64,000 bases of DNA from Paulinella micropora (GCA_019918135.1 WBZZ01005700.1:1-64000); one strand, 5' to 3'. Shown: positions 24,801-36,832, numbered from the stretch's first letter. A program made the numbers and translations. Notes: generated by a model from the letters alone, not told the origin.

Positions 24801-27414
24801 GGGATCTTTATAAATGATATCTTTGAGCGTATTAAACGCCTGCAAAGCCTCCTCATCCCACTTCTCAAAGTCTCCAAAATCAATCATCTTCTCCAGCTTA
24901 GCCCGAGTTGCACCCCAATCGGGTATGAACTGGCTGTAGTACTGTGCCATCGCAAGAAAAGAGTGTAACTCTGTGCGATTCTTTGGCAACTGTCTACTCA
25001 TGATCTCCTCCCTCTTCTCGCGCGATATCGAGACCCTATTATGAGAAATCTCGTAACCCAAATACGTCACACTTGTCCTGGCAAGCTGACATTTCTTTAG
25101 GTTGCATTTCAGGCCAAAAGCTCCGATGCGCCTGAAGACATCTGACAAGTGATCGATATGCTCTTCCATTGTGTTAGAGTATACGATAATGTCATCGATG
25201 TAACAAAATGCATATTCTCCCGCCTTCTGTCCTCTCCTTCTCATAAAACCATCCTCCGACTGGTCGTCATATTGACCGCTCAACATCTTCTGCATCGCCT
25301 TCTGAAAGAGCCCGGGGCCTGTTTGAGTCCCATGGAAGCACCTTCCACTGGTATATTTCCATACCCACAACGAATGCAGTCAGCCATCTGGATTTCTCGT
25401 CCAGTGGTATCTGCCAGAAGCCGTTCTTAAGGTCAATGACCGAATAGAATTTAGCATTCCGCAGCACCCTTCTGCCTTCTTCTAAGGTCGGCAGAGGATT
25501 TCTCTCTTCCTCTAGCACCTTATTCACACGGGCATAATTGATCGTCAAGCGCCATTCTCCTCCTGGCTTAGGGACGATTTTCGGTTGAGAGACAATTGGA
25601 GCTGTAGATCTCTCAATAAAGTCCTCATTGAGCAACTGTCTCACGTTCTCCTCCGCTATCTTCGCCTCATGTATGCTCAAATTTGCCCTCCGCGGTGCCG
25701 GAGATGGCTCCGCACCCGGTATCTTGTAAATGACAGCAGTGAAGTCCTCCGACTTTACACCACCTGCCCGAGGAGGGTCGAAAATTTCTCTGTACGCCTC
25801 CATCTTAGCTTTGAGAAACGCCTTCTCTCTCTCCGAACCCACTCCTTCTTCTAAAATTTTCCGCGCCGCCGCTTGGAAATCTTCCTCCGACATCTTCTTA
25901 TGCTCCTTGAGGGGCGCTAAGTCCTCCTCCAAACTCAAATCTTCCTCGGACAAATCGAGTCGTTCATAGGTTGCGTATATCATACGGTGTATCAAAGCGC
26001 TTGTATCACACTGTGGCTCTGAGCTTTTGCTTGTATGCACTGCTCTGCTCCCGAGACCCGAGTCGACAAGCCACCACTAACTGTTGCTTGCGAGAAGGAA
26101 CAGGTATAGGATGATCAATAAGCCGGTCCCTTATCTCCTGTGCCCATATCGCCTTCTCATTGTATGGCAGAATGACAGTATACGGCTTGTTACTCTCAAA
26201 TAGAGTCCGTAGACACTTTTTCACTTCAGTTAATGAGCGCGGCCAGGTAGGCACATCGCCCCAAAAGTTCGTGATAAAAGTTTTAATGTCATCCGCTGGA
26301 GTATCGGGGATACGCCCCTTCCTCCTTGGCACAAACGCCTCTCTCTTCTCATCTGACACCTTCGCATGGTAACAGTAGCCATTAGTAATATGGACATCTG
26401 CCCCGCCACCTTCTGCGAATCTGGCCAACGACGGGCACTGTTTCGCAACACATATTATCTCCTCATTACGCGCTACGACTAAGTCATCAATAGACTTTCT
26501 GTCCCATGCGGGAATCGTAACCGTATACGCCTGCATCTCCGTCTCCCAATTGTCGGTCCAGGTCAGTTCCTCCGGCACTGTGACATAGGGGTGTACATAG
26601 GCTTCAGTTGCCTCATGTACGAAGGCCAACTTTTTCCTCTCCGTTGCTAGACTCAGCTCAAAAGCCTCGTATGAGTCAGTAGCAGTCATCGGATTAATAT
26701 CCTCCTCCTCTCCATTTTTCACTCCATAAATCACCCGCCGTGCGGCGCAATCGATCACAGCCCCCATCGTAGCCAATTGGTCATACGACAGCAGGATTGA
26801 ACCGTGGTAACGGGGACAACATAGAGGTCCGCACGATATACTCGACCGGATTTCAATTTGAAAATTAATGTGACGATGCCCGTAATTTCCGTACGGCTGC
26901 CTACCCCTTTTAGGGTCCCCTTTGTTTTTCTAATGTTTTTGTCCACCCATGTCCGGTGACTATTCAAAAACTTCTGGCCGACAATATTCATATTCGCCAT
27001 CGTATCATTACCAACTTTTAATGTGGTTTGTAAAGTTTCACAAAAGAGGTCAGTGTAGCATAGCGCGTCTGGTCTATGTAAACTAGCCGCTAGCACATGA
27101 ATTTTTCGTTCTAGGGTTTTGAGTCTAAGCTCAAGTTCCTTGTCCTCTTCTCGTTCTCCCCCCTTTTCCGCCAACTTAACTTTTTGAGTCTCCGGGGCTT
27201 CCGGTATCTCGAGTGTCTTTTGGACAGAGTCTGGTACACCGAGTGTACTCGTGTCTATAGCAGAGACTATTGAGTCCTTTGGCGGGGGTACGGTCCGCTG
27301 CTTCTTCGTAGGAGGAGACCTAGCCTTTGGTTTCGGCTTCCTCTCCTCCATCGCCTTCTTCGCCTTCCTATTCGCATCATTTATCATATTAGCTCTCGAA
27401 GGATGAACTAGCAA
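21865..27414 (-). pseudogene. pol-like region of element B
   Basis: This region holds a retropepsin-like part (about 26,700-27,100), reverse transcriptase with a YIDD box (about 25,050-25,650), RNase H (about 24,400-24,800), an integrase zinc-binding and DDE core (about 23,250-23,800), and the charged C-terminal tail shared with element A. Broken, a handful of interruptions. Confidence 0.85.
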
Positions 27415-27581
27415 GTGCTTACCTTGGGCTTGTGAGGCTGTGTGCCTTCACCTTCACGTCTGGGAGGAACGGAACCGTTCGTATCCTGTTCATCAACAGT
27501 AGGCATAACTGTGACTGTCGGATTAAAAAGAACAGTTTTTATCTCCTTCTCTCTCTTCTTTTCCTCTCTCTTCTCCTCCCG

Positions 27582-29255
27582 TCAGTCTACGACGACAACA
27601 CGCTCACCTGAGCCGGTGTCTTCGTCTTGACGTCCCCCCTCCGTAGCGGTATAAGCTTGCTGGGGGTAGTTGGAGCTGGAACTGGAGCTATAATTCCAGC
27701 ATCCGTGTCCTCTGGGAGGGCGCGCTGGGGTCCGTCCTCCCCTTCCACGAAAGCCTCGTCCTCGTGGTGCCGCCCCTCTTGGTGTCCCTCGGGACCCTCG
27801 TGACGATCCTCTCGTCTCTCCTCCTCCTCTAGTCGGCGCCTTTGATCGGCCCGATGTCTCTCTCTTCTCCCTTCTCTTCATTCTGTCAAGGAAGTAAATG
27901 ATGGCCTCCCGGAACTCCGCATCCGAGACCATATTCGCATTCCACCTCCCCTCCTCCAACTCCTTCTTGTACATGGCGTACATGGTCTTTTTCATGCATT
28001 CGAGCTCTCTAAGGAAAAGATTTCGCTGCCTATCATCAAGAGAGTCGTGGCTGAAGAGGCAATTGCCTACTCCTTTCTGTGCCTCATGCTTACACGCCAT
28101 GTATGAAAAATAGCAGTAGCACGGCGTCGGCTCATCTCTCCCCCTCTTGAGACCTGCCGTTCGAGTTGCATGTGCTGCTTGAGCACCTCCAACCCCCTGT
28201 GTCGCGGCACTGGAGAATGACTCGGTGGCCGTGTCCAATTCGGAACACGCGTCGAGCACCTCCTTGAACAGGTCGCCCGGCGGAGTAGCCGCTACAGTCC
28301 TCTCGTATATATTCGTTTCTAAAAAATCCGCCGTCTTCACCGCCGTGAAGGTCGGACAGGACTGTATGATCCTTGCGAGCTTGCTCGGGTGTCGTGTACA
28401 CAAAGCACTCAGGAAGTACAAAATGATATACTTCCGGCTATAAAAGAGCCCGTACTTGGCGCTGACCTCAGTGAGGATCGCTGCCAACCTCGTGCCAATG
28501 CCCAGCCCTTCGATCACCTCTTGAAAAATCTCAAACCCAATCAAAGTACCAGTGCACAGGTGCTGATACCCATGAGTTTTAAAGTATTGCAAGAGGACGG
28601 CAACTGGCACCGTGCATTGCAGGTCTGAGGCTGCTCTCCTAGCCGCCACCTCTACCGCTCTCATCGCCTTGTACTCCCCAACATCAAACCCTTGTGTGAT
28701 GATTGATGGGTCCAACAAGGTGTACAACGCCTCATACTCCTGTGTTTCGTCCGTTGGATGCTGCTTCACACAAGCATCAATTCTTCTGAGCTTGTCTCGA
28801 AGGTTCGCATCCGTGTCCTTCTGACTCGCTGTCTCTGCATACAGCGTCAGAGCAGTGGCATCGGACTTTGTATATTTTTGGAAGGCCTGTATGATAGCCT
28901 GTCTGTCCTTTTTGTCATTACTGTTGACAATAACAGTGGTAGGCGCTGAGCTAGTCGCAGGGGCCGAAGGGGCTGTGTGGGCTGACGGGGCGGAGCGGCC
29001 CGAGGGAGCCATATAAGATCCAGAGGAATATCTCGGTCCCTTTGTTCCCGCCGCCTTGGCTAATGCAATCTTTGCCTCCATCTCCTTCTTTTCTTTCTCA
29101 GCCGCTAGCTCTTTGATATACAGCTCTTGGGCATGATGAAAAAAAGACAGGATCTCAGCTGCCTTCCGAAGGAACAAGGCCTTCTCCGCCAACTCCTTCT
29201 CTCCCGCTTTATTGGTGGGGGGTGGTGCGGCCGTCCCCTCCAAGATCGTATGATC
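27582..29255 (-). pseudogene. gag-like region of element B
   Basis: The central helical part is homologous to element A. A CCCH-type cysteine/histidine cluster lies at about 28,050-28,115 (CYCYF, ACKHE, NCLFSHD), and a Gly/Arg-rich RGG tail at about 27,690-27,830. It is 5'-truncated. Its reading frame runs without a stop into the adjacent Ser/Pro/Thr repeat tract upstream. The retained part otherwise looks whole. Confidence 0.75.
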
Positions 29256-29595
29256 CTTCGTGAACTGGGACACAGAGGCCGTCGGTGACACAGAGGTGGT
29301 CGGTGATTGGGGCGCGCCCAGCGACTGGGAAGCGGTCGGCGACTGGGAGGCGGTCGGCGACCGGGACACAGAGGCCGTCGGTGACACAGAGGCGGTCGGC
29401 GACTGGGGCGCGCCCAGCGACTGGGACACCGAGGCGGTCGGCGACTGGGAGGCCTCCGGCGACTGGGACACAGAGGCGGTCGGTGACTGGGGGGCAGCCG
29501 GCGACTGGGACACAGAGGTGGTCGGTGACTGGGGGGCGCCCAGCGACTGGGAAGCGGTCGGCGATTGGGAGGCGGTCGGCGACCGGGACCCAGAC
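29256..29595. repeat. Ser/Pro/Thr-coding minisatellite at island edge
   Basis: Tandem short units are built on GGCGACTGGGA, CACAGAGGCGGTCGG and GGGGCGCCCAGCG. On the minus strand they encode SQSPTASV-type repeats, in frame with the gag-like region of element B. On the plus strand they encode GDWEAVGD-type repeats, in frame with the EGF/discoidin gene to the right. Both frames are open throughout. Ser/Thr/Pro repeats are typical of secreted-protein linkers, and a similar tract occurs at 62,840-63,420. Confidence 0.7.
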
Positions 29596-32500
29596 GCGGG
29601 GTACTACTCGCTGTACACGGACCAGGGAGGGGTCGTGGAGGCCTTCGCGCAGCTCTTGCCCTACCGAGAGGCTAGCGGGCCGGTGTTGGCGCACGCCGGT
29701 CACCACCTCTGGGGGCTGTCGGGCCTCTGCCTGCCGGCGTGCAGCCGGCCCGGCACGTCCACGCGCGCGCTGAGCCTGCTGGCCCCCTGCCCGCCCTCGC
29801 CCCCGGCGCTGGACGGCGGGTGGTGGTTCGACGACGCCGGCCGTCTTGCGGCCGGGGGGGAGGGCGGGCGGGGCCTGCAGTACCTGCGCGCCGGCGCCCC
29901 GTACTACAGCGCGGCCGGGACGGCGTGGCTGGCACCCGGCGCCAACTCGTCCTGGGACGTGCCCTGGCTCGCCGACGTCTGGGTGCTGCGCATGGCCTAC
30001 GCCAGCTCGACGTACGCGCTCGGCCTGCCAGAGACCAACTGGTACCAGCTGTCTCGTGGCTCGGTCACCCGGCCGGCGGGCACGCAGCAGGCCAGCAACC
30101 GCAGCGAGGGCACCGCGCTGGCCTTCCGTTACGGCGAGAACGAGCTGCGCTTCCTGGGGGCGGGCCCGGCCGCCGAAGCGACCCAGTTCCTGCTATATCC
30201 GCCGCCCCGCCTGGCCACGGCGGGGCGCGCCGAGGTGCTGGCCCTGCACGCCAGGGGCACGCGCTGCCTCTTCCCGGTCGCATACAACGGGGCGGGCGCC
30301 AGGTACACGCCCTACGTGCCCTGGCTCGGCGACTGCTGGTCGCGCTCGCACAACGCCAGCGCCAGGATCTTGGTAGCAACGGGCGCCTCTACTACCCGGC
30401 CGACCCCGCGGGGCCGGACTACCTCCGCTACTGCCTGCGCGCCCAGTCGCTGCGCTTCGAGCCCTGCGAGTACGTAGCGGACCCCGTGTACGTGCACCCG
30501 GGGCTGCAGGTGCTGGCGTACAGCTACGGGGGGGGTCTCCGGTTCCTCACCACCACGCCGGACGGCCAGATGCTGCAGTCCGCCTGCTGGTGGGCGCCGG
30601 CGTTCCCCGGCCCGCCGCCGCCCTTCGAGCCCGTGGCCGTGGGCGCGTACGCCCCGCCGGACGCCGGCGCGCTGTACCAGGCGAACAGCTTCTTCAGCGG
30701 CTCGGGCCTGTGCGCCCTGCCCGGGCTGACCGCCAGCGGCCGCTGGGAGCTGTCGCTCCGCCCTTGTCCGTCGCGGCCGCGCAGCACCGACCTGCTGTAT
30801 CTGAACCCGTCGGGCCAGCTAGGAGCGCTGATCCGCGGCCAGCTGCGCTGCCTGGGCTGCCAAGCCGCGGCCTGCCCCGTGGCCGCGTCGGCCGCCCAGG
30901 ACGCCCCGGCCCCCGAGCTGGGTTTCTGGCCCTGCGAGGCCAACGGCGACGGCTTCGACGGCCTGGCGGAGTACGTAGTGCTCGAGGCCAACGCGAGCAT
31001 CTTCCACCGGGCCAGGCTGGCGAGCGCACCGGACGCGCTCCTGCAGCTGAACCCCTCGCGCACCGCCGCCGCCGGTTTCTTCTTCCTGGCCGCCGCGCTG
31101 GCCACGCACCCCCTGACGCTGCGCGCGCTGAGCTCGCCTGCCGGCGCACCGGACCCCTGCGCGGTGGACCCGCCCCCCGCCCCGTTCCGCTTCACGCAGG
31201 CGCTGCCGGCCGCGTCGCTGGGCCGTGGACCGCGAGTTGCTCCGGCGTCAGCGGCGCGTCGCAGTGCTGGCACGCCTTTGACGGGACCGACTACCAGGCC
31301 GGGCTGGCGGCCGGGGCCCGGCCGCGGGAGTGGCTGAGCCGCAGCTTGTACGACCCCGGCAACGGCACGTACACGGGCGGCGAGGCCCTGGGCGGCGAGT
31401 GGCTGCAGCTGCGCCGCACCGACGGCCAGTACCTGCGCCTGACCAGCTTCGTGCTGTCAGGCTACGCGGACCCGTACGATCCCCCGGCGGGCGCGAGCGG
31501 CAATGCCCGGGTCCTGTACGTGTACGGGACCGAGAGCGCGGCCGACACCGACTGGGTCCAGCTGTTCGACTTCCCGTACGCGGACCAGGACGGGGCGTGG
31601 CTCCCCCTCGAGAAGCGCAGCTACGTCGTGCTGTCGACCACGCGGGCGTACGTGGCCTTCCGCTGGGTCTTGGTCCGGATCTACCCGCGCAACGACACGG
31701 GCCCGGCCCTGCCGCGCCCGGCCCGCGTGCCCGAGCTGTACCCGAGCTTCGCGCAGGCGCACACGGGGCTGTGCGGCGGGATTCAGAGCCTGGCCTGCAC
31801 CAGCGGCACGGAAGGAAACTACAGCTGCGCGTGCGGGGCGGGCTACCGGCCCAACCTGCGCGAGGGCAGCTACCCGGCCCCCTGCCTGGACGTGGACGAG
31901 TGCGCCCTGGGCGCGGCGCAGCCCACGACGCGGCCCGGGCGCAACTTCACGCTCGCGGACCGCGGCGTGCGCTGCACCGCCTCCGCGTACGCGCAGGGCT
32001 GGGCGGGGACCGGGGGCTGCGAGGCGGCCTTCGACGCGGTGGGGGGGCTGTACTGGCGGTCCCCGGCTAGCTTCAGCCCCACCACCGGCGGCTGTACGGC
32101 GTGCCCGGCGGTGCCCAGGGTCACGCAACCAGTCGGGTTGGTCGGAGAATGGCTGCGGGTCGACCTGGGGGCGGTGTACCGTCTGCGCGGCTTCGGGCTC
32201 ACGCCCTCGGCCTTTACCTCCTCGGCCCCGCGGTGCACGCGCGTGTACGTGAGCGTGGGCGCCGGCGACCCCCCGCAGCACTGGTGGGACGCCGTGCAGA
32301 CCAGCTGGTCCCCCGCCACCAGCTGGTCGTCGGCCGAGTCCTGGTTCGAGCCGGCCTCCCTGGCGGTGGCCCGCTACGTGCTGCTGGCGTTCACGGAAAG
32401 CCTGCCGGGCCAGACGCAGGTGGCGCTCGACGACGTGCGGTTCCGCGTGGCCGACGACATCGCGTCCAGCGCGCCCGCCGGCCTACTCTTTGACTACAAG

Positions 32501-33109
32501 TTCGACGCGGCCTGGACGGCGCCGGACTACCACCAGGACACGGGCCTGTACACCGGCACGGAGAGCCGGGTCATCGGGGGCGTGACCTACGGGGGGGGCA
32601 GCCTGGTCTACGACCTGGGAGGGGTCTACCTGCTCCACCGGCTCGCGCTGGTCGGGATGGTCGGGCTCGCACAACACACGGGGCCCAACAACCTGACCTT
32701 GGGCATCGGCAACAGCTCCAGCGGACCCTTTGCGCTGTGGCAGCGGGGCCTGCAGGTAGACTGGGTCCCGGAGGACGTGACTACTTATTTCAACCCGCGG
32801 CGCTGGTGGGTAGACCCCGGCTAGTCGGTCTACGGGCGCTACGTGGTCCTCGTCGCCGGCCGGAGCGGCAACCCGTACCCGACGGGCTTCAACCCTTCCA
32901 CCCGGGTGGAGCTAACGGAGGTGTTCTTCGAGACGGGGCCCGGGCGCGCGGCCGGGGGCGACTGCGGGGGCACGTCCATGCTGTGCCAGAACACGCCGGG
33001 CTCTTACCGCTGCCAGCTGCGTGATGACTGCTACTTTACCCGGCCGTGCGGGCCGGGCTATGCCTGCACTAACACCCCCCAGGGCGCCTCCTGCACCTGC
33101 GTAGGCTAG
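29596..33109 (+). pseudogene. Secreted EGF/discoidin-type multidomain protein locus
   Basis: This is a very GC-rich coding locus of about 1,170 codons ending at TAG. The first half is an unrecognised Trp/Tyr/Cys-rich region with short sequence repeats. Then come an EGF-like module (near 31,770-31,920, ending in the Ca-binding signature DVDECA), a discoidin or F5/8 type C-like domain (near 32,010-32,450, with EWLRVDLGAVYRLRGFGL), a second such domain (to about 32,930), and a Cys-rich EGF-like end. Such proteins are secreted or cell-surface adhesion molecules. The N-terminus, including any signal peptide, is not found: the frame runs leftward into the repeat tract. The locus is interrupted about three times, by decay, sequencing error or unrecognised introns. 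The domain calls are moderately secure, the function is inferred. Confidence 0.65.
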
Positions 33110-33301
33110 GCTAGCACACGCGCGGCCCCTTCCCTCTCCTCGTATCATATAATGGCTTCGTTTTTTAGTACGACATAAAAAAGAAAACTGTGCGCCAAGC
33201 CCTTTGCACCGCCGGCCGGGTCGACGCGGCCCCCCCCCCCCCCCGCCTAGCGAAGAGGACAGGCGCCGCGGCGCCCCCGGCCCGGGCAGCACGCCCGTAG
33301 A
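33110..33301. other. Convergent intergenic spacer
   Basis: The spacer lies between the EGF/discoidin locus (plus) and a small minus-strand gene. It contains an AT-rich patch (ATATAATGGC, GACATAAAAAAG) that may serve 3'-end formation, and a C run. No AATAAA was seen. Confidence 0.4.
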
Positions 33302-33559
33302 CTAGGCGCCCCGCCCGGTGGCGCGCTCGGCCGGAGTGGGCATGGCGGGCGGGCCTCGTGGCAGAGAGGCCAGCAGGCCGGCGGCCGCGGTGCGGGCGTT
33401 CTGTGCCCGCTGCAGGCGGGCCAGGCACTCCAGCCTCTCGGCGTGGCCGGTCACGGTCACCAGCAGGTCCTCAAAGTAACGACAGTCTTGCTCGGCCAGA
33501 GTCAGCTCACCCGCCAGCCGGCGCCGGCGGCCCGCGGCCCGCCTCAGAGCTACGGACAT
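33302..33559 (-). CDS. Small coiled-coil protein, unknown
   Basis: This is an 85-codon ATG frame (start MSVALRRAAGRRRR) with the strong G/C third-position bias of the neighbours. The middle (LAEQDCRYFEDLL to RLQRAQNARTAA) is predicted by eye to be a heptad-like helix of Leu, Glu and Arg. There is no signal peptide or membrane segment. It is divergent from the F-box/LRR gene at 33,823, with a 263-bp spacer, and convergent with the EGF/discoidin locus. Function unknown. The codon pattern and ATG position support it as a real gene, although chance frames are common in such GC-rich DNA. Confidence 0.45.
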   Translation of the reverse strand: MSVALRRAAGRRRRLAGELTLAEQDCRYFEDLLVTVTGHAERLECLARLQRAQNARTAAAGLLASLPRGPPAMPTPAERATGRGA

Positions 33560-33822
33560 GCGGCCGCCTAAGGGCCAGCAGAGGAGGAAGGGGATTCTCC
33601 GGGGGCCGGCCGCCGCGCCCCCGGGGGGGGGGGGCGGCGCTGCGGGGAGGGGGGCACGCTCCTAGCGAGGGGGGAGGGGGGCACGCTCCCTCCTCCCGGC
33701 CTGCTTTGCCCACGGGTAGGAAGGAAAGGGAGCGGGGCCGCCCCCTCACCTCCACCCCCCCCCCCCCCGGGCCCCCGCCTGACTACTAAAGCGGTGCACC
33801 GAAACCACCACGCCTTCCTTCC
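33560..33822. promoter_or_regulatory. Divergent C/G-run intergenic region
   Basis: It separates a minus-strand and a plus-strand gene. It holds a repeated unit (GGGGGGCACGCTCC, twice near 33,650-33,690) and long C and G runs, as do the other divergent spacers of the island. A shared promoter is inferred from position only. No TATA box is evident. Confidence 0.35.
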
Positions 33823-35134
33823 ATGGTGGCCTACCCGCCCCCCCCGCAGTGCCAGCGGCAGCTCGCGTGCTGGCTGGACTGGGCTGACCTGGCCGCGCTG
33901 GCCTGCGTGTCGCCGTGGCACGAACGCTTGCTGCAGGCACACGCGGTCTGGCGAGAGACCGGGATCGGCGACCGAGAGCTGGACGTAGCTCAGCCGAGGC
34001 TCCCGGCGTTGGTCGAGGTCTGGGGCCAGGCCTGGCAGGCCGGGGCGCGCCCCCGGGCGTCGTCCGGGCTGCAGGTGCGGGCCAGGCTTCCAGATCCCCT
34101 GGCCGAGGCCCGCCGGCTAAGCCCTTGTGTGGTGATCGAGGGACTAGTGCTAAAAGACTGGCCGCTCCCTCTGCCGGGAGCTGCTGTGCGGCATAGCCGA
34201 AGTACTCCCCGAGCTGCAAAGCCTACAGCTGCTATATTACACAGAGCTGGCGGGCCCGGGGCTGGAAAAGCTGCCGGGGCTGAGCGAGCTGCAGCGTCTA
34301 TCCTTCAGGCATTGCCGTGGACTGACGACCGCGGGGCTGAAGTACTTGTCAGATCTACCAAGGCTACAACACCTAGAGCTGAGCTTTTGTACCCCACTGG
34401 ATGACGCGATGATGGTACACTTGCCTCAAGGCCTGCGCTACTTAGACTTATGCTTTGCCAACGGACTGAGGACGGGCGAGGGACTGCGGGGCTTGACAGA
34501 GCTGCGGGGCCTGGATCTGAGCCATTGCCGGGAGCTAGAGGACGGGAGTCTGCAGTACGTGGCAAGTTTGCGACAGCTGCGGCACCTGGCTTTGAAGAAC
34601 TGCACAGGGCTAACCGACGCGGGGCTGCTACACTTGCCGAAAATGCACCAGCTACAATACCTAGACCTGAGCTTTTGTACTGCGCTGACGGACGCGGCGC
34701 TGGCGCACTTGACCAACCTCCGAGAGCTGCGGCACCTAGACCTGAGCTTTTGCCCGAAACTGAGGGGCGCGGGGCTCGGGGGGTTAGCGAGGCTGGGCCA
34801 GCTGCAACACTTGGACCTGAGCCATTGCGCGGAACTGACGGACGCGGGGCTGGCGTAACTGGCGGGCCGGCAGGGCCTGCAACACCTAAACCTTAGCTCT
34901 TGCCCGAAACTGACCCGTGCGGGGCTGGCGCACCTGGCAAGCCTGCCAGAGCTGCGATACCTAGACCTGGACTCCTGCCCGGCCATGACGGACGAGGTGC
35001 TACCCTTCCTGGCGAAGCTGCGGCACCTGCGAGACCTTAGGCTGACCAATTGCGGAGCACTGACGAGGGCGGGGCTGGCGCGTCTGGCGGCAGGCCTGCC
35101 AGAGTTGCGAATCCTCGAGGGGGGCGGAGATTGA
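33823..35134 (+). pseudogene. F-box/LRR protein locus 1
   Basis: The product starts at ATG (MVAYPPPPQCQ). Residues 8-50 resemble an F-box (DWADLAALACVSPWHERLL). The second half is about ten leucine-rich repeats of 24-26 residues of the AMN1/cysteine-containing type (LDLSFCTALTDAALAHL). F-box/LRR proteins are substrate receptors of SCF ubiquitin ligases: the F-box binds Skp1 and the LRR solenoid binds the target. Codon bias is extremely GC-rich in the N-terminal part and weaker in the LRR part. The locus is interrupted about three times, by decay, sequencing error or introns. The LRR call is firm, the F-box is probable. Confidence 0.7.
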
Positions 35135-35570
35135 ACTCGGCCGGCCGGCTTGGCGCCAAGGCGGAGCAGGAGGGAGAGCCTACACGCCCCGCCAGAACGC
35201 GCCCGCCAGAACGCGCCCCGCGAGCCTCTTTTCTGCCCTCCCTTGGCCAGCGATACCGCGCTCTGGCGGGCCACCGTGTCGGACGGCCAAGGTAGCGGTG
35301 GCTCTCCCCCTCCCCCCCTCCTCCCGTGGGGGGGCCAGGCGGGGGGGGGAGGGGGGGGGCGAGAGAGGCCCTCCCCCTTCTCCCCGCCCCGAGGCCGCGC
35401 CAGGACCACGGCCGGTGGGCGCGGCCGGTGGGCGCCGGGGCGGGGACGCCGTCCCCCCCCCTCCGCAGCCCGCGTGCGCGTGCGGCCGCGCCGTCTCTCC
35501 CTCCCCCCGGCGTCGCCCTCTGGCCCCGCCCGCGGCGCCCTGCTCACCCCCCAAAACGAGGGAGCAGTCC
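35135..35570. promoter_or_regulatory. Upstream spacer of the RING/TRAF gene
   Basis: About 435 bp lie between two plus-strand genes, with dense C and G runs around 35,310-35,370 and 35,450-35,520. No coding signal was chosen. Probably the 3' UTR of the LRR gene plus a promoter. Confidence 0.35.
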
Positions 35571-36613
35571 ATGGACGGCACCCAGCCCGCGCGGGCGCTG
35601 GCCGAGCCCGTCGACCCGGCCTGGTTCGACTGGACCGGCAAGAGCAAGCAAGAGTTCTGCTGCTGTATCTGCTCCGGCCTGCTACAGGAGGCCGTGCAGA
35701 CCAAGGGGTGTGGCCATCTGTTCTGCGGCCCCTGCCTGCGGCAGTGGCGCAAGAACCGGTGCCCGCTGTGCAACCAAACACTGCCCGAAGCCGAGCCCTT
35801 CTTTCCCGACCTGTCGTGGCGGCGCCGGGTCAACCAGCTGCGGGCCCGCTGCCAGGAGTGTGGCTTCGTGGCCTGCTGGGAGGGCCAGCGCACCTGGTGG
35901 TCGTCGCACGCGCTGGTGTGCGCGGCCAAGCACACGTGCGAATTCTGCGGCGAGGCCCTACCGGTCGGCTGCATCAATCGACACTACGGCACCTGCCCGG
36001 ACGCGCCGCGGCCGGAACGCAAGGTGCTGCCCCCCCCGGAGGAGTACGTGTCCTGCAGTTTCGCCGAGCTGGGCTGTCCGTACCGGGCCCAGCGCGGCGA
36101 TGCCGCTGGCTGGGCCAAACACGGTAAGCAAGGCCTGGCGGGGCACGTGGCACTGCTGTCACCGCCCGCTCCCTGGCTGGTGCACACAAAACTGCAAACG
36201 CGGAGCCCCTGGTCGGCCGAGGTGGCGCTGCCCCCGGCCTGGCCTGCACGTCGCTCCGCCTGACCCTGAATCAGGCGCAGGGCACTGCCACGTGGGCGGC
36301 GCGCCTCGCGGCACCCGTCGGTACCAAACAGAAGCTGTACCTGGATTACGAGCTGTCGGTCAAGGAAGTCCGGCGGGCGGGAGAAGGGGGGAAGTACGAA
36401 CTGGCCTCGCTAGCTCACTATGACTCTCGTGCGCAGGGCGACGGCGCCTGTGCCTTCCAGGCGGCGCCCGGCTCTTGCATCCAGGTGGGGCTGCGCCTCC
36501 TGTGGGCCTGGCCCACCCCCCGGCCCCGCCCGCCGGCCGGCCACCGCGCGCTGGGGACCGAGGTCGCGGCGCTGCAACGCCGGGTCCGGCGGTTGGAGGA
36601 GCTGCTGTCGTAG
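35571..36613 (+). pseudogene. RING/TRAF-type zinc-finger protein locus
   Basis: ATG gives MDGTQPARALAEPVD. Residues 29-65 form a complete C3HC4 RING (CCICSGLL, CGHLFCGPC, CPLC), the E2-binding module of E3 ubiquitin ligases. Cys/His pairs of TRAF-type zinc fingers follow (CQECGF, CEFCGEALPVGC, HYGTC). The C-terminus ends in a short Leu/Arg coiled coil (EVAALQRRVRRLEELL), as in TRAF proteins, where it drives oligomerisation. A meprin/TRAF-C-like domain could lie between them but I cannot confirm it. The C-terminal half is interrupted two or three times. A polyadenylation signal lies about 210 bp after the stop. RING identity is secure, TRAF-like is probable. Confidence 0.75.
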
Positions 36614-36826
36614 AGCCAGCCCGCCGCGCCGGCGCAGCCCGCGGCCACGTCGCCGCGCCAGGAGAAGCGAGCCAGGAAGGACGAGGCGGGCCCGTCCTGA
36701 GCGGGCCCGGGCGGCACCGCGGGCACGGATAGGAGAGACAAAGAAGGCCGTGGAGGGAGGGAGGGTGTGGGGGGCCGCCTGGGTGGCTAGGAAACGTGAT
36801 GGCGCTTCCGGCTGGTCCTGACCAGT

Positions 36827-36832
36827 AATAAA
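36827..36832 (+). terminator. Polyadenylation signal AATAAA (RING/TRAF gene)
   Basis: A canonical AATAAA in CAGTAATAAACC lies downstream of the RING/TRAF locus and before the next LRR gene. Confidence 0.65.

Larger units (their letters stand above)
21100..29255 (-). mobile_element. Ty3/gypsy-type LTR retrotransposon B (fossil)
   Basis: A relative of element A lies in the opposite orientation, with gag-like, protease-like, reverse transcriptase, RNase H, integrase and C-terminal tail regions in the same order. The left part is the 3' end homologous to A. The right (5') end is cut: homology to A starts only inside gag, at about 29,255, so the LTR, leader and gag N-terminus are missing or replaced by the Ser/Pro/Thr repeat tract. 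It is broken, with about four or five interruptions, and better preserved than A. Confidence 0.85.

Noticed and set aside
29285-32493. Alternative plus- and minus-strand Arg/Pro/Ala-rich frames across the EGF/discoidin locus
   Set aside because: They are shadows created by the extreme GC content. Only the chosen frames carry EGF and discoidin motifs and a natural amino-acid mix.
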